This document shows, in pieces, positions 47,577 to 60,895 of a stretch of 64,000 bases of DNA (positions within the stretch are counted from its first letter, which is position 1; the number at the start of each line of letters is the position of its first letter). The translations under genes and the position numbers were made by a program. The DNA comes from Echinostoma caproni. Taxonomy: Eukaryota; Platyhelminthes; Trematoda; Plagiorchiida; Echinostomatidae. The notes under the pieces were generated by a model that saw only the letters and a program-made list of their open reading frames with translations, was not told the origin of the DNA and did no database searches. Location of the stretch: assembly GCA_900618425.1 (NCBI GenBank), contig UZAN01040036.1, forward strand, positions 5,825 to 69,824, written 5' to 3'.

Positions 47577-48460
47577 GTATGATCGATTATCAATAAATTG
47601 ATAAACGACGAATGAGCTCGAATCAACTCAATGGTATTTATGAGCGTTATATGTATCCGGTAATTCCCAACTGGAATTTCCTATCTCTATCACTACCATC
47701 ACAATATGAAAAGGTCATTCATTTCCGGATGATACGGGAGGTTTACAAGTTTACAAAACTTTTTTGTCTCTGTTTTTCTATCACCAAACCGTTTTGAGCT
47801 CGAGAGAAAGTATAATGCGAAACATTTGACATTGAAATTCGTAACGTGCTATAGATCAAATGATAGAGTATACTGAGTGGTTAACAATTTTCATGATGAT
47901 AAAAACCATTACAGTAATTAACAGATTATTATTAGATGTCAAATTTTAACGTTTTATTATAGTTATATCAAAAACGAAAAGCCAATAAAATGCCACATAT
48001 TTTTGAAACACTCTTGTTTGATAAAACTGTTCTATACAGGAATTTTCATACTAGACTATCTCACAGCTGTCGTCACATAGATGGAGTGTAATAGACAGTA
48101 TCGTTTCATCTATGAACGGTCGGGTCTAAAATAAAACCATTTCAGTCCTCATGTGCCGTTGATGTTGGGGTTTATTTTATTTCAGTTGCACTATCACGCG
48201 TTAAGTTCAGTTTTGTTGTTTTCATACCTGACATATGTTTTCCACTATTTGGTTTGTCTCGTTGTTAAGTTCTGATTTTAGGAACAATTAGAATCCATCC
48301 TCAAAAATACTCCGTATGTTATTTTTTGTAACGAATACTTATCATGATACTATATGTTACTCAGCAGGTTTATAACGTATGATTACCTGTTATGGATCTT
48401 ACCATAATCTCTTTGTAAATCATAATCAAAATAAGGACCTCATTTAATTGATGGAGAGGG

Positions 48461-48630
48461 TCAAGCGGTGAGGTTGACTAGCTTATCACTTCGTAGGTCT
48501 TTTGTTCGAACCCCACTATCGTCGCCTAGCTTTCTCCATTTAGGCATACCACAGGGAAGCTCTTGCATTGTCAACTTCCTTCATTCTGAAAGTTACTTAT
48601 AAAGTTGTATATTCAGTAAAGGGATGTAAT
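48461..48630 (+). repeat. SINE-A copy
   Basis: TCAAGCGGTGAGGTTGACTA, B box TGTTCGAACCCC, CTTTCTCCATTTAGGCATAC, TTGCATTGTCAACTTCCTTC, GAAAGTTACTTATAAAGTTG and TATATTCAGTAAA follow the SINE-A order. Confidence 0.65.
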
Positions 48631-51560
48631 CGGGAAAAAAACAAATCAAAGGTTAATTATGTTCAGTTTAACTGCTTGAAAAAGTACTTAAGAAAACGAA
48701 ACATTTCAGGTATCGGACTTTTGATCTCATTAATACCAACGGATATGAGACAATGTATAGTCAGGGTCAGTACCATCAAGTAATTTCATTTTTTATGTCT
48801 CTGGTTGGGAAAAAAACCTCAAACAGATATTTCCATTATACCACATACTCAAGAATCTGTCAGCTTACAAACCTGCACCAATGCGAACAGTTGCAATCAC
48901 GTACTTACCTATAAATAAACTCAGACTGAGTTCTTCAAATGCACAAGTGATTCCCATAAACACGGCCGCGAGTCGCTGCACGAGATCGAATGTGTATGAT
49001 CTCGAACTTGTGTGAACGTTGAACCCGGTGATTCGTAATGCACAAATAGTTTCAAATTACGCGAATTTGTCATGTTACATCACTCAGATTTGTTAAGTGT
49101 TAAAGACTTATGCCCAGGATCACCAGTGTATGTTTACCGATTCCAGAAGGGAGCATCAAATGAACTAAGCATGGAGAAAGTGAAACGATTGGCTGGTAAT
49201 GGGACCCCAAATTCCCAGAATGGGTTTCGCTCGCAATGAGAATTTCTTCTGCGTGCCCGTGTTCTGATTGGCACACGGACAAGAATGCCCACACACACGG
49301 ACGCATCCGTGCGTGCATGCGCAGAACGCGAGTACCTCTACAGCAAGCCGGATGTTTTGACCAGTTGTATACACGAGACCAGATTCGTCATTTGCGTTGC
49401 CGACAGTGTCAATTAAACTGTTCCTGACACCAGGCAGTGGCGTATTTTTTTTTAGATTATTCACAAATCTATTACCCCCGACACTTATTGACAAGTGCAC
49501 TGACGAAGATGGAACAGATTTCTGCGAAAGCGGACATGGATGGATTCATGCAGATACACAATTTGTTTACACTGTGAATCCCATCCAGAAATGATAGAGT
49601 TGAGTTAGCTTTCGTTGATCTAACCGGTTGCTTACCCAGTGTCTGTTTGTATGAGAAGATGCACAAGGTCATTGGGTGTGGTCGTATTTTTGAAAAATCC
49701 AGTAAGCAAATTCTGCTTCTCTACGAAGTGGGTCTGGTTTGGATCAATTAGCGTTACTTCTCACCGGTCACGTGTCAACCATACATCATGAAATCATGGT
49801 TTGTTTGGGCGACGAAGTTAATTGTGAGAATTAATCTTTTTATCAAGTGGTTGCGGATGAACTTAAACGGATAAATTCTGTAATGCACATTTTTCTTAGC
49901 TAGGTTAACGTACTGTATACTGAATAATTAAAAAACCACATTGAGCAACAATCAGACCATAAAGAAGTCTGTTCATCCCTTTAACGTTGATCATGGCCGG
50001 TGAAGACGGAGTCTACCGAGAGACACGAACGGCTTTTCCGTAAAGTTCATCACTTCAAATGCATAGTATAAAAAGAGCGAAGCACCTTGTTTCTGCTTTC
50101 TCTCTTCAGTAAACTGCGGGCTAATACCAACGGACTGGATCCATCAATTCGTATGTAAGTTTGAGCCCTTGCGATGAGTGCTCACTTGAAAACATGGACA
50201 ACGCAACATTCAGAAAGTCCGTCATGACGCAAAAGTAACACAGGGGCGTAGACTGTTCAAACCGTTTGTGAGTCGAGTGCGCGATATCCCAATGGAACGT
50301 CATGAATAGAAGCGTTTTTGCTGAGTTAAATTAAGGGTCAAAAAATATTTCATTTCACCGAAAGCAGTCGTAATAAATATACCACTATACGTTACTGTGC
50401 GATTCCAACTTAGAAACGGCACCAACCAAAAACTGTGGGTAGAATGATTAATTGTTTTTCAACTTGACAGCCAATCAAATCATCTGTCAGACTGATTTGT
50501 GAAAATATATCTGAGAGGAGATGCTTCGTAGACGCGAGTTGCATTCAAACACAGCACGCAGGTGTGAGAATCCATATTCGTTTAACCACGTGTTGTAGCC
50601 GCTTATTTTCATCTTGCTAATGGAAAGTGTTTGCATGATTCGATTTTGCGGTGCCTGACTGAATGAGAATGTCACGAATGGTTATGCATTTGACTTTTAA
50701 TGGGACCATTAGAATTTTTCTCATTGAAATTTTATGATAGACACTGATTGGCCGTAGTGTTATCGAGCTTCAGATCAAATGGGTCTTAGGTGAGCAAGTA
50801 ATCATATGCGGTAGAAGCACATTGAATCAGTCTTATGGGGACAGTATCTCCACGTGCCGTTTCCACAATAAACGGTGACGTTCATTAACTTGCTTGAATT
50901 GAGACTTAGATCTCAATCTCTATCGTGCACAGGTCTTTCAAAGTCATCCGACACGCCGTAACTATACGTTGTAAGGCATACACGAATATTCCTGCGAAAG
51001 GTAGATACCCCTCTTCCGCAAACAGACATTGCATGAGCAGTGCAACTATAACCAACGAGGTGATTAATAAGTGGCTTTTACAACTTTAAAAAAAATTATT
51101 TTAGGGTGTTTAGATTGTTAATTTTTTCGCTAGCAGCGAGAACTAATTCAAAAGTAAGCAAATTCGGGTGGTATTCAAACTGTGAAATATTATCTATCTA
51201 ACCAAAGTCAATCCAAGATTCTGTTTTTGAATCGAGCTCTGATTTTCTTGTAACATATTTCCAGACTCTCGTCCGAAACAAACTGACCGTTCTCAACGAG
51301 TCCCATAACCAATAATGAATAACTGCTCTGGACGCTTAAGACGGGACACGGATCGATCACAAAGGTTCTGATTTTCATCTATAGTTAGTGCGTACATTTT
51401 GCCGCGCAATTATCGACTGAGGTCCGGATTGGTGAATTGTTCAAACCTATTCATCTACACAGTGATTAAATCAGACCAAGAGTCACTTATTTAAAGAAAC
51501 CTGTCTAAGCATTTGTGATTTGGGTTGCAAAACTCTCCTTTTGTTGCGCTGTGCCTTCAG
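48631..51560. other. no supported gene
   Basis: 49165-49594 is GC-richer and open on both strands (for example plus ADGFRRR-free frames around CACACACACGGACGCATCCG at about 49291-49310). No splice pair was found. The minus frame at 50487-50675 is also unsupported. Confidence 0.25.
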
Positions 51561-51709
51561 AATCAGTAAGCCAGAGCTTTGGATTTATCATGAACAGCTT
51601 GAGAAGTCAGAGAGGTGTAACACCTGTTAGGACTGCGTGCAGAATCATTTGTGCATTCATTTATTCGATAAGTGAATTAAGTTCACAAGCACTGCTGGAG
51701 CTGGGATAA
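51561..51709 (+). CDS. weak candidate terminal exon
   Basis: CTCTCCTTTTGTTGCGCTGT...CCTTCAG ends at 51560. The frame SVSQSFGFIMNSLRSQRGVT, then PVRTACRIICAFIYSISELS, reaches a stop at 51707-51709 with phase 1 entry. No donor of note, no family. Confidence 0.22.
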
Positions 51710-52688
51710 AATCTGTCCCACACAAGCACACGCTCCGACCTTAACCTCTACACAATCATATTAGGTCCTTCATCTCGGGTTATTGTGTAACCAATAAGAC
51801 AATGTTGTGTTTGACTGGTAAATGAATCACAGAAATCTAGCTTGCTTCCCAAATGCCACTCATTCTTTTAGTTATCACTTAGTCTTTGAACTTTGTGTTA
51901 GACAAATACGGTGTTTCCCAATTGGCATTTCTATTCAAGTAACCACAGGATGAATCGGACGGTACTGATTCAGTTAACACACAAGAAAAAATGGTGTAAC
52001 AACAACAAGAAAATTAAAAAGAAAACGAACACGACGATAAAAACGAAATATACCAAGAATTAATGTCACATAAATTATCGGAAGAGTGAATACGACAAGC
52101 TTATACTTTACGATGCATCATTATCGCCAGTGTTTTGCAATCTGGCAACCTGTTGTATAGACCCAAATCAAACATATTGCTGCATACAGAGAGGTGTTGT
52201 TAAGCAGATAGAGATAATTTGTTAGAATCATATTTTCTCAAGTCACCGTGATGTGGGCAACTAGGGATATTCAGTACTAGCGGAATGTGTTTAATCATTG
52301 GGATACTTTATTTTGAACAAAAGTTACATTGACCGATCCTGGATAACCTCCATTTCGTTCCGCCTCGTTCCTCCACAATACGTGCACAAATAGAAGTCCA
52401 GTTAAGTCAAATATTACCAGGTGCAGTGATTCACTTCAGTTACACAACGGGCTTGGAAAAAAATTAATCCTCTCAGTTCAATGACGAGGCTTTCGTTGTG
52501 ATTTCTCCGTTGTGCTTCTACGAAACCCTCGGGAACAAATGGGACTTCTCTGAATAGTTCCACGTTTCTGCTGGATCTGGTCAATACGCAGCATACGAGC
52601 AATTTATTATGACTGGAACGTTTGCAATGTTATGCGCTTATTTATCCGTCCACGAATGACGCCAGTTGTATATTGATCAGCAGGATTT

Positions 52689-52852
52689 CTATCGTTTGAT
52701 CAACCGAGCTTGGTGTACAGAGTATGAATAATAATAATACAATGTCAGGAGTAGAAATGTTATAAACTCATCCAGTGAGTGATTCGTAGTCCATTTAAAT
52801 ACTATCACCACCGACTGACTTCCATCATATTTTGTCTCCTGACAGTCCGTTC
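52689..52852 (-). CDS. candidate terminal exon
   Basis: A long minus-strand pyrimidine tract (CTTTATCTTTATTTTATTTT...CATTTTCAG) ends at 52853. The frame TDCQETKYDGSQSVVIVFKW, then TTNHSLDEFITFLLLTLYYY, runs to a stop at 52689-52691. FITFLLL... is hydrophobic and might be membrane-inserted. Phase 1 entry fits the donor of 56630-57000 (G+GA = Gly). Confidence 0.3.
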
Positions 52853-53091
52853 CTGAAAATGGCATGATCATATTTGCAGTAAAAGGAAGTAAAATAAAAT
52901 AAAGATAAAGACTCAACTGTAGTATGCCAAAGAGAATATCTCCATTTCCATGGGCAGCTGCCTTTTCCACACATATAACAATAAGTTGGTTTGGATCAAA
53001 AAATCAACGAGGGCAACTGCTCCCGGAGAAAATAGCTATCTTGAGGTACTTTGAAAGTGTCAACCGGATAAAATTGATCGGGGATTTTGAT

Positions 53092-53260
53092 CAGCCTCGA
53101 TATGAGCCAGTTAGCCCAGCAGTATTACACATTTCATTCACGTGCACGGTCCGGAGGTCATACTCATGATGGGTTTCTTGGTCAGAATTCAGCACTGATC
53201 AGTTCTACTGAAAGTCGAACTCAAACCTGGCATAACTGAGAGGATGAAATGAAGATCATA
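53092..53260 (+). repeat. SINE-B copy
   Basis: CCTCGATATGAGCCAGTTAG, CACGGTCCGGAGGTCATACT and CAGCACTGATCAGTTCT follow SINE-B order. The B box is degraded. Confidence 0.5.
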
Positions 53261-53299
53261 TGTATTGCTGACGTATGAAGAACAGTCCGTCAATATCCT

Positions 53300-53312
53300 G
53301 GGGGGGGGGGGG
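53300..53312. repeat. G13 tract
   Basis: Thirteen consecutive G directly 3' of the SINE-B copy. Similar tracts occur at 10976-10988 and, interrupted, at 62181-62200. Confidence 0.9.
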
Positions 53313-53942
53313 AAGGCAAGCTTGCCTAAGCTGTTATTTTACTAAAGATATCTGTGATCAATAAATCCGACATAGCTAGCTTGAACCAATCGAGTTTCAG
53401 ATAGATTTACTTACCCTATACAAAACCGTGTTTCACGGTGGTTCACAGTGGTTGGCAATTCCTGTTATTCTGTTTGTGGTAGACTGGATGATTGATATGA
53501 TTGATTGTATATGATTTCTACTATTCTTTTTATTTAGGTTTTCCATATTTTCATTCTGAATCTATATTTTCTGCACGGCAGCATCACTGACATTTAGCAG
53601 ATCTGGATGGTTTTGGGAACGGGTTTGTGCCATTTAACACATACCCCCACTGCTATACATCTTGATCAATCAAACGAAAAGTGCCGTGATTTACAACATG
53701 AAAAAAATATCGTTGGGCTAGTTGAGGGGTGTAACTTTCCACCAAATGTAGCATCCGGAAGCGTTTTAACGGGATTGATCTAATTCGGTTAGATGTACAT
53801 CCAGATCGTCTTGATCACGTGCACCTAAGTCCACAGGTGATTCGTTAATGAACGAATCACTCAGCTTAAGAAACACAGAAACGGAAATGCCAGAGGATGT
53901 TTCCAGAAAAGAAATAAGATATATATATTTACTTTATTTTTG

Positions 53943-54187
53943 GAGAAAAAACACGAAATAGCGAACAAACTCGTTTTGGATAACTTCCTCATCTGGCTAA
54001 AATAGTTATATAAATAAGTTTTATTTATAAACCACACATAAACAACTAATTATATCTACCAATTCAATCCACACACGCGAAAATTTATGCAAATGTGATA
54101 TGCCTTCTACCTATTCATATAACTTTATTAGCCAGATGAAGGAAGTTATCGAAAACGAGCTTGTTCTTTTTTTTCGTGTTTTTTCTA
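53943..54187. mobile_element. foldback (MITE-like) inverted repeat
   Basis: 53943-54012 and 54117-54187 are reverse complements with few mismatches. Shared blocks are GAAAAAACACGAAA, ACTCGTTTT.GATAACTTCC, TCATCTGGCTAA and AGTTATAT. The spacer is about 105 bases with no open frame. AGATATATAT and ATATATATCT also lie symmetrically outside (53918 and 54233), so the element may span about 53915-54245. No transposase is present; the superfamily is unknown. Confidence 0.65.
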
Positions 54188-54245
54188 CAATGTTACTATG
54201 GGAATCTCCAATCAATCATTTTATTTTTACAAATATATATCTTTG

Positions 54246-56629
54246 CATAGCAATTTAGGCACAGAGGATAACGCAGAAAACAGAAGACAGAATGAAACTG
54301 ATGAGTGCTCACTGCAAATGTGTGGTTAACTAGTATATTGTGGGATATCAAACACCGTGTGTGAATTGCAGCAGGGATTACAAGCAAGGCACAGCTAGGA
54401 TAAAGAACAGGTTCTTTTGTTTGCACAAAACAGGTTTCTACTGCTAGATTGATTTTGCTTCGACACTTGAGCATTTCTCCATCGTCATAAGTGAGGTTTG
54501 GTGAAGATATCTTTTCTCAAAGAGGTCTTGCATCACCGGCGTCATCATCAGTCGTTTGAAGAGTTCTGTATTTTGTTTTTTCGGTATTAATAGATGCGCT
54601 AGTAGAAAGCACATAAAACATTCTCTCCACATGATACTCATCTTGTAAAAAGATCAATATAATGAATTAGAAAGAACATCGGAGTAATTGCGCATCAGCA
54701 GCTAACTTGAAGTCCATTTCCGACTTCATTCTTTAACGTCTTAGTCTAGCTGACGGGTTGTGTCACTGAACTGACTAAGTTTCACAATGCATCCGTCATT
54801 CCGCATTTGATGCCATTTTTAACAATTTAAAAGTAAATAGCCTAAAGCCAGACATCCGGTGATTCAGTTAACAATTTTGTATTTCCTTTTAAACAAGTTA
54901 TAAAGAATTATTCAATGGTGCTCTATTACATTTTGCTTTGATGACATTAATAATTTCCTTCACTGTAAGTAAACAGATGGGCAAATCACAGAGGAACAAT
55001 CTAAATTTGTTGATAAGAATAAGGAACCGTCTTCTCTGATCACAAGTGAAAGGCTCAATTCTTACAGACTCTGAGTCACCATAGTCTCTTAACTATCTAT
55101 TGCAACCCAAATTGCATAATTGAGTCTTCTTTTCCATCGTTTGGAAAATCAACGAAACGTTGGAGATCGACATGAGTGATACACGAAGCATTCACTAAGA
55201 ATTAAAACAGCCGTAAAGTGCCACTCAGGAGAAGCGTTCCTTCTGTTGAAGAGCTCGGTGAAATGAACCCATAATGGGGGTGAAAGTGGGTGGGGGTGGG
55301 AGGGTAAACACGCACAGGTTCGTGAATCACCTGTGAGTTTTAGATAGTAAAATAGAATTGACGAGATAAAAGGTACGCTATGTGCATACACCTGTGGATA
55401 AATAAACTTTCAGCTGGTTTTCATCAGTAGGACAATTTTGATGCGGAGCCGTACTGATTGCTCGGTGTTCACGAATAGGCATTGTAAGCCTGCCAGTCAA
55501 GCAAAATACCCAGTCTATGAAAACAAATACCTGCTGTGAGTTGTGTATGAAACGGGTTCTTATAAACCGTGTTTGTTTGGTCCTATTTGTGTTATTTTTC
55601 AGAAACAAACAACTCTCTTCTCACCAGTGACTCGTTTAAATCCGCGCGGCCTTTTTGAACGTAAAAGATAAACAAAACAGTGAATACCCCTCTGTGAAGC
55701 ACAAATACGGAAGATTGACTTTTAGCAGAAGCATTCTGTAATCAGGTTTGTTTTGTTTCCCAACCATCCAACCTATTTTCAGTTTAAAAGCAGATTGCAT
55801 CGAAACAATAATTTAAAATCATGTACTGACCTGGCAACAAGAACAAAACACTTGTGATTGTCCAACTCGCGACGGTTACCGGAGCTGCGGAAATGAATGG
55901 AAAAACATATGTGAAAAACTGTTCTTATAGAAATTAAAGTTTTGATCAACACAGACCGTACGTAGAATTGCTAAAAGATTGTAATTGCGTTGTATTCTGA
56001 AACGTTTATGGTAATTTATCCAAACTGAGAGCTAAAAGGAGCCACTTTGTCCGATATATCCATTTCATTTGCATTTATCACTAATTGATTCAAAGCGTGT
56101 GGAGAAATATAGTCAGAAAAATGGAGAAAAAATTGATCCTTAGGCGTATCGACTGTTCAGGATATGAGATAGGATAGCCTGCTAACAGTACAACCACAGA
56201 TTCAATCTACCGGGATAGCTAATGGTGTCAGAACTGTATTGGGTAATAGTTTGGTGAACAACCGGTTAGCCATATGTCTGCAAGCGGCAAATTTAATTTT
56301 TTCTGATGACCTTTGTAAAATCATCTTTTACGTCTTTTTCCTTGCAACTGCAGGTGAACTGGTACAAGACACACCAGTAACATGATCAGGCAAGACAAAC
56401 CAAGTGCTTTTCGAAGTTTATCTCGATTGTATTTCGAATCAGCTGAAACGGGTCTATTCGTTGTGCGAGTGTTAAAGCTGATATCCAATTCCTGCGTTTT
56501 TATTGAGCGAAATGAATGGTCATATCTGAAGGATAAGACTACAATTGTTTACGTTCTGTCCCTGGTCGGTACCGGATTGGATTTAACTAATGCTATTTTC
56601 GGGTTTAGTTTGTCTAATAAAGTTTACCT
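54246..56629. other. no supported gene
   Basis: 54520-54565 (CATCACCGGCGTCATCATCA) resembles the repeat at 61255-61345. Frames at 54196-54641 and 55149-55608 (minus) lack splice support. Confidence 0.3.
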
Positions 56630-57000
56630 GGTCGGCCGTGCTCGGTTTCTGCCCTCTTCAAGACAGCTCTGAGTGATCCCCATTCGTAATCGACTGCGGA
56701 GCGCCAAGGATGATCGTATGTACCGTCCCATTTGAGTTGCATTGTCATGAGGTTTGAGTTTGGGGTTTCAGTCAGACAGCTGATCATCAAAGTATCTGGA
56801 AAATCTGGGCTTTCGATATATTTAACTACTCGGGACTTCAGAATATCATAAACTAATCTGTATCGATTTATAGAACCGTCGATTGGGAAAACCAACCTAT
56901 AAAATGAACTAACTTGGCAATTCAGACTTTCATTATTTAAACAAGTTTTGGGGCTACCATCCTTTGCAGAGTGGTTACTCGTCGTGAAGAACAATCCAGC
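56630..57000 (-). CDS. candidate internal exon in longest open frame
   Basis: This minus frame is the longest in the window (about 125 codons). It ends at GACCAG|GTAAAC, a strong donor at 56629, in phase 1. Recognisable stretches are FYRLVFPIDGSINRYRLVYD, IESPDFPDTLMISCLTETPN and LKWDGTYDHPWRSAVDYEWG. The upstream boundary is unclear: ACTGAG|GCTGG (57001) is a fair acceptor with CTTGTTCTTGCTAAAC before it, and CAAAG further in is an alternative. Length alone is compatible with chance. No family is recognised. It joins in phase to 52689-52852. Confidence 0.35.
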
Positions 57001-60000
57001 CTCAGTTTAGCAAGAACAAGCTGACCCGTTGTAATTACCGCATGCCATCAACTTATAACGATCGCATTCCATTGTCCCGGTCCGGATACAAACTCACATG
57101 TGTTATGCACTTGAACTTGACAATATCTTTTATTTTTTTGGGGGCTGCTATAACTGTAAAAGATTTTGTAATAGCTCACTTATAAGACACTACTCAGACC
57201 ACTCTGTTTCATTTGTTGGATTGCAATACTCGTGTACCCGTGGAGAGTTGATATTGAAATTACTCTGTAAACATTCTATTTCTGGATTTGTTTTCAGTCT
57301 TTGTTCCGATACCGAATGATGCATTGAGTCCCGACATCAATCAGCTTATCCAACTGGCTAAGGATAATTACGTACAGAGATTTTTGCTTAACATTGTTTG
57401 TTGACATTCAGGGTCGAAAAATTCGTAAACTGACTTCGTTATCTACCCTTTGTTGGCTATATTAAAAGGCATTAGGAAAATGTTAGTGTATTGAGGAACA
57501 TACAGCAAGACTGAATACATCATCGATCATTCACGAATATCCTGTTAACTTTGCATAACTATCGTGATAAACCAGTTCACAAACATCCATTAGGTTTGTT
57601 TACAAGATCGCAAAGATTCAAACTTATGGTTTCCAATCACATCAAAAACGATTGGGTTGTTATACTGGTGTTATATTAATAGTATTTACCAGTGTAATGC
57701 GAAAAATTGCATTTAAGTAGGAGAAACGGTCGATCATTCCTCTGGACCGTATGGATGTTTTTTATTTTGACGGACAAAATAATATATTTTGTATTGAAAA
57801 GTTTTCTGAAAAATGTTCCTCGATTAGTCCGTTTACGATTGACACAGAAAAATACAAAAATGCGAAAATACTCATCCTTTTTGTTTGGTGACAATTTACT
57901 TCACGTGTTTTCTGTACACGCATTCCTTTGATCATTTGATCAATATTGATAAATAATTGTAAATATTCCACTTACGCTTTTAAATGTTCAAAAAATGATT
58001 AGAAGCAAATCTGTTTACCTCGAGGTTGTCAGATAGTATCATAAATAAGCATACAATAGATTGTATATGAAATTAAAAAACAGTATTGCAGATAGTATTT
58101 TGTGACTTATCCGAGTTCCTATTAAAGCAAAAACGAAAATTAGGAAAGCGAACCGTTTTTCATCGGTAAATGATCTTAACAAGAGAGCAGCTGTCACGCG
58201 TCATTCCTTTATAGAGGGCTTTGGTATCTAGAAAATACGCTTAAATGCAGTTTAACTAACGAGATATTTTATTGCAAATAATGCGACCAAGGATACTTAA
58301 TTCAGATGCAAGCTATTAAGAACGCTGCGTACTGCAGAAGGATTATGGAGGTTGTCATTTTTGTGTATTTTTTCCACTTAATTTTAAAATAATAAAAATG
58401 AGTTTGCCATCCCGAAATTGGTTTCAGGCAGCTGTACAAAAACATGATTCACCAACTTACAACAAATACAATGCTTCCAACTTGGTTATTTTTGTGAGCA
58501 ATTTTATTCCCTGATCAATACCAATCTGGATCAGTTTACTGTTGTTTTTATTCGTACTCATTCGTTCCAATAGAAGGTGACAGTCTTGAAAAGCAGGAAA
58601 TAACTTCTGTCAATTGGAGTGTGAAAACATGCCCTAAAGGGCACAGTCNAGTAGTAAATGACCATTTGATACAGGTTTATAGCCCTAGCTGTGCTTTGAT
58701 TGCCAAGCAGACGTGCCACAAACGTTCCGGGTCATAAATGTTCCCGAAATTCATGAGTTTTCTTCTCCGAGAAGCCCCTATTATTTGCCGATTTATATAT
58801 CCACCGAATCGTCGGAGAGCATGTGTGTATTAAGTTTGTCATCACTACAGGTTCCTCCTAATCACAATGTGAAAAATATATCTGTCTCCGCTATTAATCA
58901 TTATCACCTTTCTATAATTACTCTAATGTATGAGATTGCTCTATCAAATTTGCTTAGATGATTTAATGATGATTATAACTGCATAGTGCAGGTTGATTGC
59001 ATTGTTCGCGCACTCGTCAACCTGTATAATAGAATCATATAAATCCATCATTTACCTATGTGATTATACAAAGTTGTGATCAACTTCTACTCCACTCCAA
59101 GTCGCATAAAAATCCGTGAAATAAAATGTCCCCACACACAGCTTACTGTCTCTTATGAAGCTATTCATTTTGTTCACTCATGGCTGTAGAACACAGCCAC
59201 CAGTAGTTCGAGGTATGTGAATTATAGACACTTTCTAACACTGGTGACTCAAAAATATCCTCAATTTTTGCTATGACCAGATTTCCAGTTCCGAAATTTG
59301 GAAATTATTACTGGCTGGTTTTTGTCAAGTAATGTTGATAGCCATCGCATACTCCTCAGGGGTCTTTAACTCGAAACTCTCTGTCTTCTAACTATCGCGT
59401 TTTTCTTATTATATTAATTGATCGTTTCCGCCTCTCTGAATGTCATTTTAGCCAGCAACAAAAATTGTAAACTTCAAGATATTCTATGGTTTGATTATTA
59501 TCCAAAAAGCAGGCTTTCACGATGCAATCTTCTTTGACCATCTTGTGCAGGTTTGCGTTGAATTCCTTCTAGTGCACGGGATACACGGACAAGCGCTTTT
59601 AAATCTGATATGAAGCAGCTGGATCTTTACACCACCTATAGCTAACAAATGTAGAAATATGGCTAGATAACAATTTTAATCGCTCAGTGCTGCGCATGAG
59701 AAGTGGTTACCTGAGATTTTCATATGAAATTTAGCCGCTTAAACATAGCGATTTTCAGCGTATTCTAACTGAAACAAAAGATAAATGATCACTAACTCTA
59801 TTATTCAATGGCCTTCTATCGGTTTAAATTAATTAACTAGATCAAATTTCATTGAGTGTTTTCTATTTATGACCTTTAAACATATTAACGCTGTACAACG
59901 GCAACCATAAGTTACAATAGCATCGTCATCTGGTTGCATTTTGACAATAGTTCAGCACAAGTGATGAATAGAATTATCATTTTGTTATTGTCTGTTGAAG

Positions 60001-60734
60001 ACGAAAGCCATCCTTGTTTTGAAACTGATAATATTCATGTATCCACAAAATGCAATTCTTCTTAATTATTCTTTAGCCGTTTGGTTCGCTCAAGATTGCT
60101 CGAGATCATGGACGCATCTGAAAGGTGGATTAGGCATAGGTTGACAGCTGGTAATGTAGTTCATGTAGATCTGGGTAACTAACCAATTGGTCCCTTGTCT
60201 TACGTCTACCCAAAGGTTGCAATTTTTTGTCAAAAACAAATCGGAGTGTATACTGCGGGTTGTTTTGATCCAAATGAAAAGCAGTGATCATTGAAGAGAA
60301 ACAGTTGAAAAATACGATCATCAACTGTTAAATATTTTTTCATATTTTGATGTTTCTCCTCCTCATGTTGTTTGATAATTTTAGAATTGCACAACCTTGA
60401 TATTTTGATAAATAACACTTAACCTAATGCCTCAATTCAATGTTTATAAATCTCAATCGAAGCTCTTTCATTAAGGAGGCGGTAAACCACTAAATATGGG
60501 AAGATCCATTGTCTGCGCAATCGATAATATCGTACTTTGTTATTTCATTCTATTGAAATTCACGACTCTAGTAAAAGAAGGCATTAGAAGTGTTTTTTTA
60601 GAAAATACCAAGTCGGTTAGGGAGAGTTTTATGATAAAATGAACAGAATTTCTTCAAAATTGGAAAACAAAAGTAAGTCTATTGTTGCTTTTTAGTATTG
60701 GGCTGTATTGCTGCTCAAGTAAAAATTGCTGCTC
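57001..60734. other. no supported gene
   Basis: Strongly AT-rich. Overlapping opposed frames at 57676-57971 are low-complexity Phe/Lys-rich. A single N lies at 58649. No repeat recognised. Confidence 0.35.
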
Positions 60735-60895
60735 ACAGCTGTTTCAAAGAACCAAAGACCTGGAAAGTCCTGAGTACAAATCCCACTATTAACACCAACC
60801 TTCATCATGTTTTCCTCACAAAAGCTTAAGCATATCCGTGGCTTCCCTCTTAGAAGTTTATCATATAGTCAGCAAATAAAATACGGAAGTAAAAA
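60735..60895 (+). repeat. SINE-A-like remnant
   Basis: B-box-like GAGTACAAATCCCAC, a cysteine-free CTTCATCATGTTTTCC link and an AGCAAATAAAATACGGAAGT tail follow the SINE-A layout with heavy decay. Confidence 0.35.

Noticed and set aside
56614..56994. 126-codon frame as a free-standing gene
   Set aside because: At about 39% GC one or two frames this long are expected by chance in 64 kb; its start is a TTG. Kept only as an exon candidate because of the donor at its end.
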